A stretch of DNA of 64,000 nt from the NCBI GenBank assembly GCA_041940025.1, contig JBGTSY010000008.1:45933-109932 (forward strand), read 5' to 3'. Below, in pieces: positions 1 through 9,301 of the stretch (its first letter is position 1; every line of letters begins with the position of its first letter). Below the pieces are notes generated by a model that did not search any database, was not told the origin of the DNA, and saw only the letters and a list, made by a program, of their open reading frames with translations. The translations under genes were made by a program, and so were the position numbers. Source of the stretch: UBA5859 sp041940025 (GTDB taxonomy: Bacteria > Pseudomonadota > Gammaproteobacteria > UBA5859).

Positions 1-879
1 CTGACGATTATTGGCGTGGGTTTAATCGGTGGTTCGTTAGCGCGGGCGTTAAAAAAAAGCACTTCCAACATACATATCACCGCATACTCAAGAAACGAAG
101 CCAATTTGGATCTAGCTAAAAAATTAGGCGTGATTGATGCTTACGAATTGGAATTGGCAAAAGCAGTGGCCGCAGCGGAAATGATAGTGCTGGCCACACC
201 AGTGGGTAGCTACGAAGCACTATTGCCGCAGTTACACCGGCATGCACCTGCTAACGCCATCCTCACAGACGCGGGCAGCACCAAGGGCTCGGTGGTGACT
301 TTAGCAAAAAAACAGCTCGACGATCGTTATGCCTTCTTTGTGCCTGCGCATCCCATTGCAGGCACAGAGCAGAGCGGGGTGGGTGCATCTATCGATGATC
401 TATTCGAAGGTAAAAAAGTGATCTTAACCCCCTGCGCAGAAACTGACGCGCGCGCCACTGAAGTGGTGACTCAGATGTGGCAATGCTGCGGTGCGCAAGT
501 TGAAACTTTGTCTGCGGCGGCGCACGATAGAATTTTAGCGGCTACCAGCCATCTGCCTCATGTGTTGGCATACGCTCTGGTAAACCAATTGGCAGCACAG
601 GATCAAAATGAAGAGGTATTCAAATTTGCGGCGGGTGGCTTTAAAGATTTTACTCGTATTGCGTCAAGTGATGCGGTGATGTGGCGGGATATCTGTTTAG
701 AAAATAGAAAAGAAATATTGCAGGCGATCCACGCTTATCGAGACGCATTGGGCATATTAGAAGAGCAAATTAAATCGAGTGACGATACAGCTTTACTGGC
801 GTCATTCAATCAAGCCAAAGAGGCGCGAGACAAGTTTTTGAAACAATATGAACCACAACACTCAGACCCTAGCAATTAA
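1..879 (+). CDS. tyrA: Prephenate (or arogenate) dehydrogenase, 5' end outside window
   Basis: The frame is open from base 1, so the true start lies upstream; 292 residues are visible. It opens directly in the Rossmann nucleotide motif GVGLIGGSLA and carries the HPIAGTEQSG segment typical of TyrA, followed by the helical dimer domain. The enzyme oxidatively decarboxylates prephenate (or arogenate) with NAD(P) on the way to tyrosine in the cytosol. It is followed after 14 bases by aroA. In several pseudomonads TyrA and AroA are one fused protein; here they are separate neighbours, which supports both calls. Substrate preference cannot be told from the sequence. Confidence 0.9.
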   Translation: MTIIGVGLIGGSLARALKKSTSNIHITAYSRNEANLDLAKKLGVIDAYELELAKAVAAAEMIVLATPVGSYEALLPQLHRHAPANAILTDAGSTKGSVVTLAKKQLDDRYAFFVPAHPIAGTEQSGVGASIDDLFEGKKVILTPCAETDARATEVVTQMWQCCGAQVETLSAAAHDRILAATSHLPHVLAYALVNQLAAQDQNEEVFKFAAGGFKDFTRIASSDAVMWRDICLENRKEILQAIHAYRDALGILEEQIKSSDDTALLASFNQAKEARDKFLKQYEPQHSDPSN

Positions 880-893
880 AGGATGTAGCAAGC

Positions 894-2222
894 GTGTCTT
901 TTACCGCAAATCGTTATTTGGTTGAGCCCGGAGGTATCGTGCGAGGCAGCATTGAGGTGCCAGGCGATAAATCGATCTCTCATCGCTCCATTATGTTGGG
1001 CGCTTTAGCGGAAGGGATGACTGAGGTGAGCGGTTTTCTAGAAGGTGAAGATGCGCTCGCCACTCTGAACGCGTTTCAAGCCATGGGGGTAACGATCGAT
1101 GGTCCTGAACAGGGCACGGTGCGGATCCATGGCGTTGGTCTACACGGGTTAAAAGCGCCCAGGGCAGCGCTCAACCTCGGTAATTCAGGTACCTCTATGC
1201 GACTAATGGCGGGCATTCTTTCAGGACAGACATTCGCCTCTGAACTCTGTGGTGATGAATCCCTCAGTACCCGGCCGATGGGGCGGATCTGTAAACCTTT
1301 GGCTTTAATGGGAGCCAAACTGGCGATGGCTGAAAAGGGGACTCCGCCAATAAAAATCACAGGTTGCGCTGGCGCGTTAAAGGGCATCACCTATGAGTCT
1401 CCCATGGCGAGCGCACAGGTTAAATCCTGCCTGTTGTTGGCAGGTCTATATGCACAGGGTACCACTAAGGTGATCGAACCGGGGGTGACGAGAGATCACA
1501 CAGAAAGAATGTTGCGTGGATTTGGATATGAGGTACATCAGGCGCCCGGAGCAGTCTGGTTATCGGGCGGCGGGCGATTATCCAGCACCTCTATTCGCGT
1601 GCCGGGAGATCTCTCTTCAGCAGCGTTTTTTATTGTTGCGGCCACCTTGGTCCCTGGTAGTGAATTGACCCTTAAAAATGTTGGTATGAATCCCACCCGC
1701 AATGGGGTGATTGAGATCTTGCGCCGAATGGGTGCTGATATCGAGGTTCGAGAACTCTCTGAGCAGAGTAACGAACCGGTGGTGGATCTCACCGTACGTC
1801 ATGCCCAACTACGGGGCATAGAGATCCCAGCGGATTTAGTGCCCTTGGCCATCGATGAATTTCCAGTGTTATTTGTTGCCGCTGCCTGCGCAGATGGGGT
1901 GACCCGCCTCCAAGGTGCCGAAGAGTTGAGGGTGAAGGAAAGTGACAGAATTCAGGTGATGGCGGACAACTTGCAGTGTCTCGGCATAGATGCCAAAGCA
2001 ACGGAGGACGGCATGATTGTCACAGGAGGCGTGCTCAACGGCGGACGGGTTCACAGCCATGCAGATCATCGCATTGCCATGTCTATGGCCGTGGCAGGTT
2101 TGATGGCCAATGGGCCCGTGGAGATAGACGATTGCGCCAATGTAGCCACCTCATTTCCAAATTTTCTCACCCTGGCGCAGTCGGTGGGTATGAAAGTCCG
2201 TGGTGCAGAGGTTGCGGAATAG
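894..2222 (+). CDS. aroA: 3-phosphoshikimate 1-carboxyvinyltransferase (EPSP synthase)
   Basis: This 442-residue protein joins shikimate-3-phosphate and phosphoenolpyruvate in the shikimate pathway. Visible family motifs are GDKSISHRS near residue 24, LGNSGTSMRL near residue 95 and RVKESDRI near residue 347, spread over the two-domain EPSP synthase fold. Length is normal for the family. The start is a GTG at 894 after the stop of tyrA; an upstream AAAGGA at 878-883 fits a ribosome binding site. The gene ends two bases before the probable cmk start, so tyrA, aroA and cmk look like one transcription unit. Confidence 0.95.
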   Translation: MSFTANRYLVEPGGIVRGSIEVPGDKSISHRSIMLGALAEGMTEVSGFLEGEDALATLNAFQAMGVTIDGPEQGTVRIHGVGLHGLKAPRAALNLGNSGTSMRLMAGILSGQTFASELCGDESLSTRPMGRICKPLALMGAKLAMAEKGTPPIKITGCAGALKGITYESPMASAQVKSCLLLAGLYAQGTTKVIEPGVTRDHTERMLRGFGYEVHQAPGAVWLSGGGRLSSTSIRVPGDLSSAAFFIVAATLVPGSELTLKNVGMNPTRNGVIEILRRMGADIEVRELSEQSNEPVVDLTVRHAQLRGIEIPADLVPLAIDEFPVLFVAAACADGVTRLQGAEELRVKESDRIQVMADNLQCLGIDAKATEDGMIVTGGVLNGGRVHSHADHRIAMSMAVAGLMANGPVEIDDCANVATSFPNFLTLAQSVGMKVRGAEVAE

Positions 2223-2224
2223 TT

Positions 2225-2923
2225 GTGGTTCAGCAGACAGAGACACCGGTGCCAATCATAACTGTCGACGGTCCCGGTGGGGTGGGTAAAGGCACACTCT
2301 GTATGCGTTTGGCCAAGCATCTCGGGTGGCATCTACTAGATAGTGGCGCAATCTATCGGGCGTTAGCGTTGTGCATTGAAAACGCGCATGTTGAACTCGA
2401 CAATTTGAATGAAATAATCAATAAAACCAATAAATTAAATATTGAATTTAAATCAAATAATGAAGAGGTGGATGCCTTTTTGGAGGGCCGGTTAGTTTCT
2501 GCTGAACTGCGATCGGAGCCGATTGGAGAGCTGGCCTCAAAGCTGGCGGCCATACCGGAGGTTCGGCGCGCACTGCTGCAAAGACAGCGAGATTTTGCCC
2601 AATCCCCCGGATTGATCGCCGACGGTAGAGACATGGGTAGTGTGGTATTTCCCCATGCGCCGCTGAAGATTTTTCTCACTGCCTCTGTGGAAGAGAGGGC
2701 ACAAAGACGATATAAGCAGTTGAAAGCAAAGGGGTGCAATGTTAATCTTGCGCAACTTTTAAGGGAGATTGCGGCTCGGGATTCCCGTGACGCTCAGCGT
2801 TCAGTAGCACCGTTAAAGGCAACTGAGGACGCCCACAAAATTGATACCACTCACTTGTCTGCGGATGAAGTGTTTGAAATCGTATTGAAACTGAGTGAAA
2901 AAAAGCTTGGACTCGCAATCTAA
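2225..2923 (+). CDS. cmk: Cytidylate kinase
   Basis: The protein phosphorylates CMP and dCMP. It has the P-loop GPGGVGKGT close to the N-terminus, then DGRDMGSVVF and the RR-rich lid region of Cmk. The open frame runs back to 1976 inside aroA, but family length (about 225-232 residues) points to a GTG start at 2225 (232 residues) or at 2249 (224 residues). An AGAGG at 2207-2211 is the only weak ribosome binding site. The gene sits between aroA and rpsA, the usual gammaproteobacterial order. Confidence 0.93.
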   Translation: MVQQTETPVPIITVDGPGGVGKGTLCMRLAKHLGWHLLDSGAIYRALALCIENAHVELDNLNEIINKTNKLNIEFKSNNEEVDAFLEGRLVSAELRSEPIGELASKLAAIPEVRRALLQRQRDFAQSPGLIADGRDMGSVVFPHAPLKIFLTASVEERAQRRYKQLKAKGCNVNLAQLLREIAARDSRDAQRSVAPLKATEDAHKIDTTHLSADEVFEIVLKLSEKKLGLAI

Positions 2924-3022
2924 ACGTCAACCAATTTCTAAACTGTATTCGGTTAGTTTTAGTCCATGAACATGAATACTTTAAGTTTAGAATCTAACTT
3001 TATTGTTTAAGGCCAGTTATAT

Positions 3023-4696
3023 ATGAGCGAAAGTTTCGCCGAACTTTTTGAGGAGAGTTTATCTAATACGCAAATGATCCCTGGTTCCATTGTTGTGGGA
3101 ACCGTGGTGGATATTTCGAGTGACTATGTCACAGTCAGTGCGGGTTTAAAATCCGAGAGTGAAATACCTATAGAACAGTTTCAATCCCGAGATGGTGCCT
3201 TGGAAGTTCAGCTTGGCGATCAAGTTGAAGTGGCCATGGACATGGTGGATGACGGTTATGGTGAAACTCGTCTCTCAAGAGAAAAAGCGAAACGCGCCCA
3301 AGTTTGGTCTAAGTTAGAAAAAGCCTATGAGGATAGCGCCACCATTACCGGTGTGATTACTGGCCGGGTAAAAGGTGGTTTTACTGTGGAGTCCGATACC
3401 ATCCGTGCATTTTTACCCGGATCACTAGTGGATGTCCGTCCAGTACGTGATCCTGGCTATCTCGAAGATAAAGAACTCGAATTTAAAGTGATCAAGATTG
3501 ATCGCAAACGTAACAACGTGGTGGTCTCCAGACGTGCCGTTGTCGAAGAAGAGAACAGCGCGGAGAGAGAAGCCCTGCTGAGCAACTTGAATGAGGGTTC
3601 CGTTGTTAAAGGTGTGGTGAAGAACCTCACTGATTACGGTGCCTTTATTGATTTGGGTGGTGTGGATGGCTTGTTACATATCACTGACATGGCTTGGAAA
3701 AGAGTCAAGCACCCAAGTGAAGTGGTAGCGGTGGGTGATGAAATTGATGTGATGGTGCTCAAGTTCGATCGCGATCGAAACCGTGTGTCTTTAGGCTTGA
3801 AGCAGATAGGTGAAGATCCTTGGCAAGGTATTTCACGACGCTACCCGATACAGACTCGTATTTTCGGTACTGTGACCAACATTGCAGACTATGGTTGTTT
3901 TGTGGAAATTGAACCGGGAGTCGAAGGTCTAGTCCACGTCTCAGAAATGGACTGGACCAATAAAAACATTCATCCTTCCAAGGTGGTTCATGTGGGGGAT
4001 GAAGTCGAGGTAATGGTGCTGGATATTGATGATGAGCGACGCCGAATTTCCTTGGGCCTCAAACAGTGCACACCAAATCCCTGGGAGGCTTTCGCCGAAG
4101 CCCATCAAAAAGGCGATGTGGTAACGGGCACCATCAAATCGATTACTGATTTCGGAATTTTTGTCGGTTTCGATGAAGGGCATGATGGACTCATCCACAT
4201 GTCTGATATTTCTTGGACCGAGACACCGGAAGACATTGTCAAGGAATACAAAAAGGGTGATGAGATCGAGGCCATTGTGCTCTATATTGACACGGAGCGA
4301 GAGCGGATTTCCCTCGGTCTCAAACAACGAGAATCTGATCCCTTTTCCTCCTATATTGAGACTCATCCTAAGGGCAGTATCGTGACCGGGGAAGTGACCG
4401 AAGTGGATCCTAAACTGGTGACGGTGACCTTGGCTCCTCATGTATTAGCCACGGTTAAATTATCCGAACTGTCGCGGGATCATGTTGAAGATGCACGAAC
4501 AGCTGTGAATGTCGGGGATGAGATAGAAGCAAAAATGGTCGCTGTGGATGCGCGCGCCCGTACTATTACTCTGTCTGTAAAAGCCAAGGATACACAGGAA
4601 GAAAAAGAGGCATTGCGGGATTACAGCAAGAGTTCAGACGAGGACAGTGGTACGACTTTGGGCGACATATTTAAAGATCAATTTGAAAATCGGTGA
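3023..4696 (+). CDS. rpsA: 30S ribosomal protein S1
   Basis: At 557 residues this equals the length of Escherichia coli S1. Six S1/OB-fold RNA-binding repeats can be followed, at about residues 20-85, 105-170, 190-260, 275-350, 362-435 and 447-520, with recurring signatures such as GAFIDL, GCFVEI and GIFVGF followed by GLVH or GLIH. S1 brings mRNA to the 30S subunit during initiation. The acidic and short C-terminal tail follows the last repeat. A 99-base non-coding leader separates it from cmk, consistent with its own promoter or autoregulatory leader. Confidence 0.97.
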   Translation: MSESFAELFEESLSNTQMIPGSIVVGTVVDISSDYVTVSAGLKSESEIPIEQFQSRDGALEVQLGDQVEVAMDMVDDGYGETRLSREKAKRAQVWSKLEKAYEDSATITGVITGRVKGGFTVESDTIRAFLPGSLVDVRPVRDPGYLEDKELEFKVIKIDRKRNNVVVSRRAVVEEENSAEREALLSNLNEGSVVKGVVKNLTDYGAFIDLGGVDGLLHITDMAWKRVKHPSEVVAVGDEIDVMVLKFDRDRNRVSLGLKQIGEDPWQGISRRYPIQTRIFGTVTNIADYGCFVEIEPGVEGLVHVSEMDWTNKNIHPSKVVHVGDEVEVMVLDIDDERRRISLGLKQCTPNPWEAFAEAHQKGDVVTGTIKSITDFGIFVGFDEGHDGLIHMSDISWTETPEDIVKEYKKGDEIEAIVLYIDTERERISLGLKQRESDPFSSYIETHPKGSIVTGEVTEVDPKLVTVTLAPHVLATVKLSELSRDHVEDARTAVNVGDEIEAKMVAVDARARTITLSVKAKDTQEEKEALRDYSKSSDEDSGTTLGDIFKDQFENR

Positions 4697-4774
4697 AAAA
4701 TCTTCTTTAATAAGAGTTACTTGGTAAACAACAACAGGGTGATGTAGTAGATGAACACCTAAAGGGGCGGACCC

Positions 4775-5140
4775 ATGCAGCAGGCCATGACTAAATCTGA
4801 CTTGGTAGATCGTTTAGCGCGCAAAAACAGCCAACTCGCATATAAGGATGTTGAATTGGGTGTGAAAACCTTAATCGAGCATATGTCGCAGACGCTTGCG
4901 AGTGGCGAACGTATTGAGATAAGAGGGTTTGGTAGTTTTTCTCTGCATTTTCGTCCGCCCAGATTTGGTCGCAATCCAAAAACCGGCACCGCTGTGGCCC
5001 TGTCTGGAAAATATGTGCCTCACTTCAAACCCGGTAAGGAGTTACGAGACAGAGTCAATAATGGTGCCTCCCCATCCCCCACTGCTGGTTCCGAGTATGT
5101 AGAATCCGATGTGTTTTCATCTGGGGAGATGGATGATTAG
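4775..5140 (+). CDS. ihfB: Integration host factor subunit beta with C-terminal extension
   Basis: The first 98 residues match the HU/IHF fold: TKSDLVDRLA at the start, GERIEIRGFGSF in the arm region, GRNPKTG at the DNA-bending tip and VPHFKPGKELRDRVN near the end. Placement directly after rpsA is the standard ihfB context and decides beta rather than alpha or HU. The ATG at 4775 is preceded by AGGGGCGG at the right distance; ATG 4787 is the alternative. The protein is 121 residues, roughly 23 longer than E. coli IhfB, because of a Ser/Pro/acidic tail that has no counterpart in the standard fold. Confidence 0.93.
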   Translation: MQQAMTKSDLVDRLARKNSQLAYKDVELGVKTLIEHMSQTLASGERIEIRGFGSFSLHFRPPRFGRNPKTGTAVALSGKYVPHFKPGKELRDRVNNGASPSPTAGSEYVESDVFSSGEMDD

Positions 5141-5293
5141 AACTATTATTAATAATAGTGTGTCACGAGTGCACAGATTTAGGTCGTAGTATAAAAAAGA
5201 TGTCGTATCGAACCATTAGTCTTAATTTGCTTTCAAGCATCATTCAATCACTATTCGGTTCGAAGCGTCAATCTAACTGATTGGCATGCCGAT

Positions 5294-5533
5294 ATGGCGA
5301 ATTCGCTGTTTAGATTATTTTGGATAACCCTTTTTATCGCTGTTTTCCTGGTGGTGTTTCTCTTCGGCTTAATGAACGCTGACTCCGTTGAATTAAACCT
5401 GTTTTTCTATCGTTATGAGGTACCTCTGGCTGCACTTTGTTGGATCTTCTTGTTTATTGGGGTGGTGTTGGGCACCGCTGTGACCATGTTTTCTAATTTA
5501 GGCAAGAGAATTAATAAATGGGCGCAGTCTTGA
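5294..5533 (+). CDS. lapA: Lipopolysaccharide assembly protein A (LapA, DUF1049)
   Basis: A 79-residue inner-membrane protein with two transmembrane helices (about residues 8-28 and 44-66) separated by the conserved NADSVELNLFF stretch of the LapA family. It acts with LapB to control LpxC and LPS synthesis. It is followed after 19-22 bases by lapB, the usual pair, and lies downstream of ihfB after a 153-base gap that contains an A/T-rich perfect palindrome. Confidence 0.9.
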   Translation: MANSLFRLFWITLFIAVFLVVFLFGLMNADSVELNLFFYRYEVPLAALCWIFLFIGVVLGTAVTMFSNLGKRINKWAQS

Positions 5534-5555
5534 TCACCAGGTGTCTGGATGATTG

Positions 5556-6719
5556 ATGGAATTTTATAGCCTCCTTTTTCTATTGCTCCCTTTTGCGGCC
5601 TTCTCCGGTTGGTGGATGGCGGTTAGAAATCAGCGCAAAGCGCAATCTTTGATATTTAATCGTTATCAGAAGGAGTATTTGGCGGCGCTTAAGTATTTGG
5701 TGGACGATCAACCTGATAAGGCGATTCAAATCTTTACCGGATTGGTTGAAGTAGACAAAGATACAATTGAGTTACACGAGGCGCTGGGAAATCTATTTCG
5801 CCAACGGGGCGAAGTGGAGAAGGCGATCCAAATTCATCAAAATCTGATCACCAAAGCACCCTTGCAATCCGGCTTGAGATCTCAGGCCATTTTTTCATTG
5901 GCTGAAGACTATATGCGAGCGGGCTTGTTTGATCGTGCTGAGGCGCTCTATCTAGAGTTGTTGGAGAGCGGTGTCTATAAAGTACCCAGTTTAAATGCGT
6001 TAATAGATATTTACGAGAGAGAGCGCGATTGGACTAATGCCATCAATTTTTGTCAGCAGTTGGAGCGGGCTACGGATAAATCATTAAAAACTGTGCAAGC
6101 CCACTACTATTGTGAATTAGCTCAAGAAGTGTTGAACAGAGAAGATCCCACAGATGCGCAAAATTATTTGGAGCAGAGCATCCTGTGTGATCCGAACTGT
6201 CTTAGGGGATTTATTTTAAGTTCAGAGCTAAGTATTCAAATCAACGATTATCCCAGCGCGATTAAGATGATTCAGTTGGTGCTGGGTCGAGATCCCAGTC
6301 TCTTCCCATTAGTGAAGTCCAATTTAAAGCTGTGTTATCAAATGTTGGGTACAAACAACGCATACCAGAATTATTTGCAGTCACTATTAGAAATAAAATT
6401 TACTAGTTCTGTGCTGTTAGAACTGACCATTGAATTGGAGTCTTCCGAAGGAGTGGAGTCGGCATTAAAATACTTAACAGATCATCTTCGACATAATCCT
6501 ACCTTAGCAGGATTAAGCCGACTCATTGAGTTAAATACCAAACTGGTACAACCCGCACAAAAGAACGACTTTCAAATTTTAAGTGAACTGATCGGTTCCT
6601 TAAGTAAGGGTCAACCTGCATATAAATGTCACAACTGCGGATTTACAGCGACCAATCTTCATTGGCAGTGTCCCAGCTGTAAGCGATGGAACAGTGTGAC
6701 GCCAGTCGCGACCAAATAG
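5556..6719 (+). CDS. lapB: Lipopolysaccharide assembly protein B (LapB/YciM)
   Basis: An N-terminal membrane anchor (residues 1-20) is followed by a chain of TPR repeats from about residue 45 to 330 and a C-terminal rubredoxin-like metal site with two CxxC pairs, CHNC and CPSC, in the last 35 residues. LapB bridges LpxC to its FtsH-dependent turnover at the cytoplasmic face of the inner membrane. The ATG at 5556 is preferred to the TTG at 5553. Length (387) and the lapA neighbour fit the family. Confidence 0.93.
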   Translation: MEFYSLLFLLLPFAAFSGWWMAVRNQRKAQSLIFNRYQKEYLAALKYLVDDQPDKAIQIFTGLVEVDKDTIELHEALGNLFRQRGEVEKAIQIHQNLITKAPLQSGLRSQAIFSLAEDYMRAGLFDRAEALYLELLESGVYKVPSLNALIDIYERERDWTNAINFCQQLERATDKSLKTVQAHYYCELAQEVLNREDPTDAQNYLEQSILCDPNCLRGFILSSELSIQINDYPSAIKMIQLVLGRDPSLFPLVKSNLKLCYQMLGTNNAYQNYLQSLLEIKFTSSVLLELTIELESSEGVESALKYLTDHLRHNPTLAGLSRLIELNTKLVQPAQKNDFQILSELIGSLSKGQPAYKCHNCGFTATNLHWQCPSCKRWNSVTPVATK

Positions 6720-6732
6720 TTGGTGACTACGG

Positions 6733-7437
6733 ATGTCTAAAGTTACTCCCCCAGCTTTGATAGTTGCCGTGGATACTGCAGATCCCGTCAAACTGGATCA
6801 GTTGTTGGCACAATTGGATCCGCGACTCTGCCGAATAAAAGTAGGCAAAGAGTTGTTTACCGCACTTGGTCCATCGGTGATTGATTTGGTTCACGCCAAG
6901 GACTTTGAATTATTTTTGGATCTCAAGTTTCACGATATTCCTAATACTGTCGCCGCCGCATGCCGGGTAGCAGCAGATGCCGGGGTGTGGATGTTAAATG
7001 TACATGCCTTAGGAGGTGTGGCAATGTTAGAGGCTGCGCGAGAGTCTGTACAACAGTCGCTGCACTCTCCCTTATTGGTGGGCGTGACAGTGTTGACCAG
7101 CATGGGCGAATCGGATCTAAGCGCATTAGGCGTGACCCTGACGCCTGCTGAGCTGGTGCAACAGTTAGCAAAGCTCAGCTACCAAGCCGGTTTGGATGGC
7201 GTGGTCTGTTCGGCTAAAGAAGCCAGGCAGATAAAAACAGAATTGGGCTCAGATTTTCTGTTGGTGACACCAGGCATCCGATTGCCAAGCGACAATACTC
7301 ATGATCAGCAGCGAGTCGTCACACCACAGGATGCGATGCAAAATGGCGTGGACTTCCTTGTCGTCGGCAGGCCTATCACTCAAGCAGAGTCACCTGCTGA
7401 GAAACTAAGAGAATTTGCACAATTATTGAGCATTTGA
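6733..7437 (+). CDS. pyrF: Orotidine 5'-phosphate decarboxylase
   Basis: This 234-residue TIM-barrel enzyme makes UMP from OMP. The catalytic array DLKFHDIPNT (Asp63, Lys65, Asp68) is intact, as are the N-terminal AVDTADP and the late TPGIRLP and VVGRPIT phosphate-binding segments. It starts 13 bases after lapB, reproducing the lapA-lapB-pyrF order common in gammaproteobacteria. Confidence 0.96.
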   Translation: MSKVTPPALIVAVDTADPVKLDQLLAQLDPRLCRIKVGKELFTALGPSVIDLVHAKDFELFLDLKFHDIPNTVAAACRVAADAGVWMLNVHALGGVAMLEAARESVQQSLHSPLLVGVTVLTSMGESDLSALGVTLTPAELVQQLAKLSYQAGLDGVVCSAKEARQIKTELGSDFLLVTPGIRLPSDNTHDQQRVVTPQDAMQNGVDFLVVGRPITQAESPAEKLREFAQLLSI

Positions 7438-7512
7438 TCGGTTAATTTTGTGAATCACTTTATATGGTGATACAGTTTCCCTGCTTTTTATTCTAAAACC
7501 AAGGAGGGAGAG

Positions 7513-7824
7513 ATGAAAAAAGCGCTAACTATCATTTTGTTTGTTGTATCCGTTGTGACACCCACGTTTGTTTCTACCCAGATTGCCGCCGCGCCGGTTG
7601 CCGATGAAGACAGGCTACAGATCGAATCGGTTGTTAATATCAACCAGGCATCGGTTGAGGACTTGCATGCAATGATTTTGGGCGTAGGTGCGAAAAAGGC
7701 CGAGGCCATTGTCGCTTATCGAAATGCCAATGGTCCTTTTAAAAACATCGAAGAGCTCACTCGAGTTAAAGGCATTGGGCAGTCGATACTAGATAAAAAC
7801 AAGAATAGATTAGTGGTGGAATAG
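7513..7824 (+). CDS. ComEA-like helix-hairpin-helix DNA-binding protein
   Basis: A 103-residue protein with a hydrophobic signal-like segment at residues 3-25 and a C-terminal double helix-hairpin-helix domain of about 60 residues (motifs NINQASVEDL, GVGAKKAEAIV and RVKGIGQSIL). Short periplasmic ComEA-type proteins bind incoming DNA during natural transformation; here the pilin gene at 8867 is the only other transformation-related gene in sight. The start has an excellent ribosome binding site (AAGGAGGGAGAG). A strong terminator follows. Confidence 0.85.
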   Translation: MKKALTIILFVVSVVTPTFVSTQIAAAPVADEDRLQIESVVNINQASVEDLHAMILGVGAKKAEAIVAYRNANGPFKNIEELTRVKGIGQSILDKNKNRLVVE

Positions 7825-7833
7825 AGGTAGAAT

Positions 7834-7860
7834 AGAGCGGGGGAGTACCCCGCTCTTTTT
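7834..7860 (+). terminator. Rho-independent terminator after the comEA-like gene
   Basis: A perfect 9-bp stem (AGAGCGGGG with CCCCGCTCT) closes a 5-base loop and runs into a T tract. It ends the pyrF/comEA-like transcript before galU. Confidence 0.9.
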
Positions 7861-7885
7861 AATCAAAAACGATAGGGATGTTCAT

Positions 7886-8755
7886 TTGACAATTCAAATC
7901 AGAAAAGCTGTGTTTCCCGTGGCAGGATTGGGAACTCGATTTCTCCCGGCGACCAAAGCAAGTCCCAAAGAGATGCTGCCCATTGTAGATAAGCCACTGA
8001 TTCAATACGCGGTGGAAGAGGCAATTGAGGCAGGCGTGACTGAACTGATTTTTATTACCAGTAGTTACAAACGTGCGATTGCCGATCATTTTGACTCTAA
8101 CTATGAGTTAGAAGCGAAATTGTTGGAGGCAGGTAAACAGGAACTGCTGGATAAAGTGCGGCAGGTCAAGCCCACCGGCGTTTCCTGTGTGTTTATGCGA
8201 CAACCGGAAACTTTGGGTTTGGGGCACGCAGTGGGCTGTGCTGAGCCCCTTGTGGGAGATGAACCCTTTGCGGTTATATTGGCAGATGACCTAATTGATA
8301 CCACGGGTGAAGGCTGTTTAAAACAGATGTTACAAGTGGAGCAGGGCGCTTCAGTGATTGCTGTTCAGCAGGTGCCAAGATCCCATACAGAACGTTATGG
8401 GATGGTTGCAGTGGAAAAGAGCGACAATGGTTTTTCTCGTATTCAGCAGATTGTAGAAAAACCTCTGCCGGAATCGGCGCCGTCTGATTTAGGCGTGGTG
8501 GGTCGTTATATTCTGCCTGGAGAGATATTTGAGATTATTCGTAATACTCACCCTGGATCCGGGGGAGAGATCCAACTCACTGATGCGATTGCCACATTGT
8601 TAAATAAATCTCCAGTTTATGCCTATCAATTCGATGGCATTCGCTATGATTGTGGTAGCAAATTAGGCTATTTGCAGGCGACGGTGGAGTTGGGGGCGAA
8701 GCATCCAGAAGTGGGGGATGCTTTTAGTGATTATTTGCTTCAACGCTTTTGCTAG
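7886..8755 (+). CDS. galU: UTP-glucose-1-phosphate uridylyltransferase
   Basis: The 289-residue protein makes UDP-glucose. It has the nucleotidyltransferase signature GLGTRFLPATKASPKEML near residue 15, then the DDLI metal-binding region and the VEKP motif. The start appears to be TTG at 7886, preceded by TAGGGA about 8 bases upstream; the nearby ATG at 7878 is out of frame. Its product feeds the UDP-glucose dehydrogenase encoded at 48150 and cell-envelope glycans. Confidence 0.95.
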   Translation: MTIQIRKAVFPVAGLGTRFLPATKASPKEMLPIVDKPLIQYAVEEAIEAGVTELIFITSSYKRAIADHFDSNYELEAKLLEAGKQELLDKVRQVKPTGVSCVFMRQPETLGLGHAVGCAEPLVGDEPFAVILADDLIDTTGEGCLKQMLQVEQGASVIAVQQVPRSHTERYGMVAVEKSDNGFSRIQQIVEKPLPESAPSDLGVVGRYILPGEIFEIIRNTHPGSGGEIQLTDAIATLLNKSPVYAYQFDGIRYDCGSKLGYLQATVELGAKHPEVGDAFSDYLLQRFC

Positions 8756-8866
8756 CGACATCGCATTTTAAGCGCATTTACTTCAAGATTCAGGTAGTTT
8801 TGCCGACAGACTGAATGAAACAAAAGGGTATGTTGGCCCATTTTTATTCATTTCGGGATTCAAAAC

Positions 8867-9256
8867 ATGACTGAAAAATCTAGCATCAGTGGTTTTACTT
8901 TAATTGAATTAATGATTACTGTAGCAATACTAGCCATCTTGATGACTATTGCTGTCCCTGCCTATCAGGACTATACCACAAAGAGCAAGCGCGCCGATGC
9001 AAAGGTGACTCTCATGCAGGAGGCGCAAGCCTTAGAACGCTTTTTCTCCACGAATAGTACTTATGTGTCTGGGGCAGCTACGGTGACTTCCGAACATGGC
9101 TATTGGCAAGTTGTGCCCACATTGACAACTACCACTTACAGTCTCACTGCCAGTCCCGTGTCCCCACATTCGGATTCCAAGTGTGCCAGTTTTACGTTAA
9201 CGCAGACGGGTGCGCAGACCTATACTGGATCAGGTACCAATAACGATTGTTGGTAA
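8867..9256 (+). CDS. Type IV pilin, PilE-like minor pilin
   Basis: A 129-residue class IVa prepilin. The leader ends at Gly9 with Phe10 as first mature residue and the conserved Glu at mature position 5 (FTLIE), followed by the hydrophobic helix to about residue 33. Two cysteines near the C-terminus (in SKCASF and the terminal NDCW) form the likely D-loop disulfide. The sequence resembles PilE-type minor pilins of gammaproteobacteria, but no other pil gene is adjacent, so it stands alone between galU and a terminator. Confidence 0.85.
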   Translation: MTEKSSISGFTLIELMITVAILAILMTIAVPAYQDYTTKSKRADAKVTLMQEAQALERFFSTNSTYVSGAATVTSEHGYWQVVPTLTTTTYSLTASPVSPHSDSKCASFTLTQTGAQTYTGSGTNNDCW

Positions 9257-9274
9257 TTCGTCCTATTTAAAATG

Positions 9275-9301
9275 ATCCTGCAATTCGCAGGATTGTTTTA
9301 T
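9275..9301 (+). terminator. Rho-independent terminator after the pilin gene
   Basis: A perfect 7-bp stem ATCCTGC/GCAGGAT with a 5-base loop is followed by TGTTTTATT, 18 bases after the pilin stop codon. Confidence 0.85.

Noticed and set aside
1976..2224. N-terminal extension of cmk into aroA
   Set aside because: The frame is open but the translation is Arg/His-rich out-of-frame aroA, and Cmk length fits a start near 2225.
3941..4441. 166-residue minus-strand open frame inside rpsA
   Set aside because: Shadow of a strongly conserved gene with no ribosome binding site or domain.
5142..5159. Perfect 18-base palindrome ACTATTATTAATAATAGT as a terminator of ihfB
   Set aside because: All A/T stem without a following T tract; too weak to call, though it may be a protein site.
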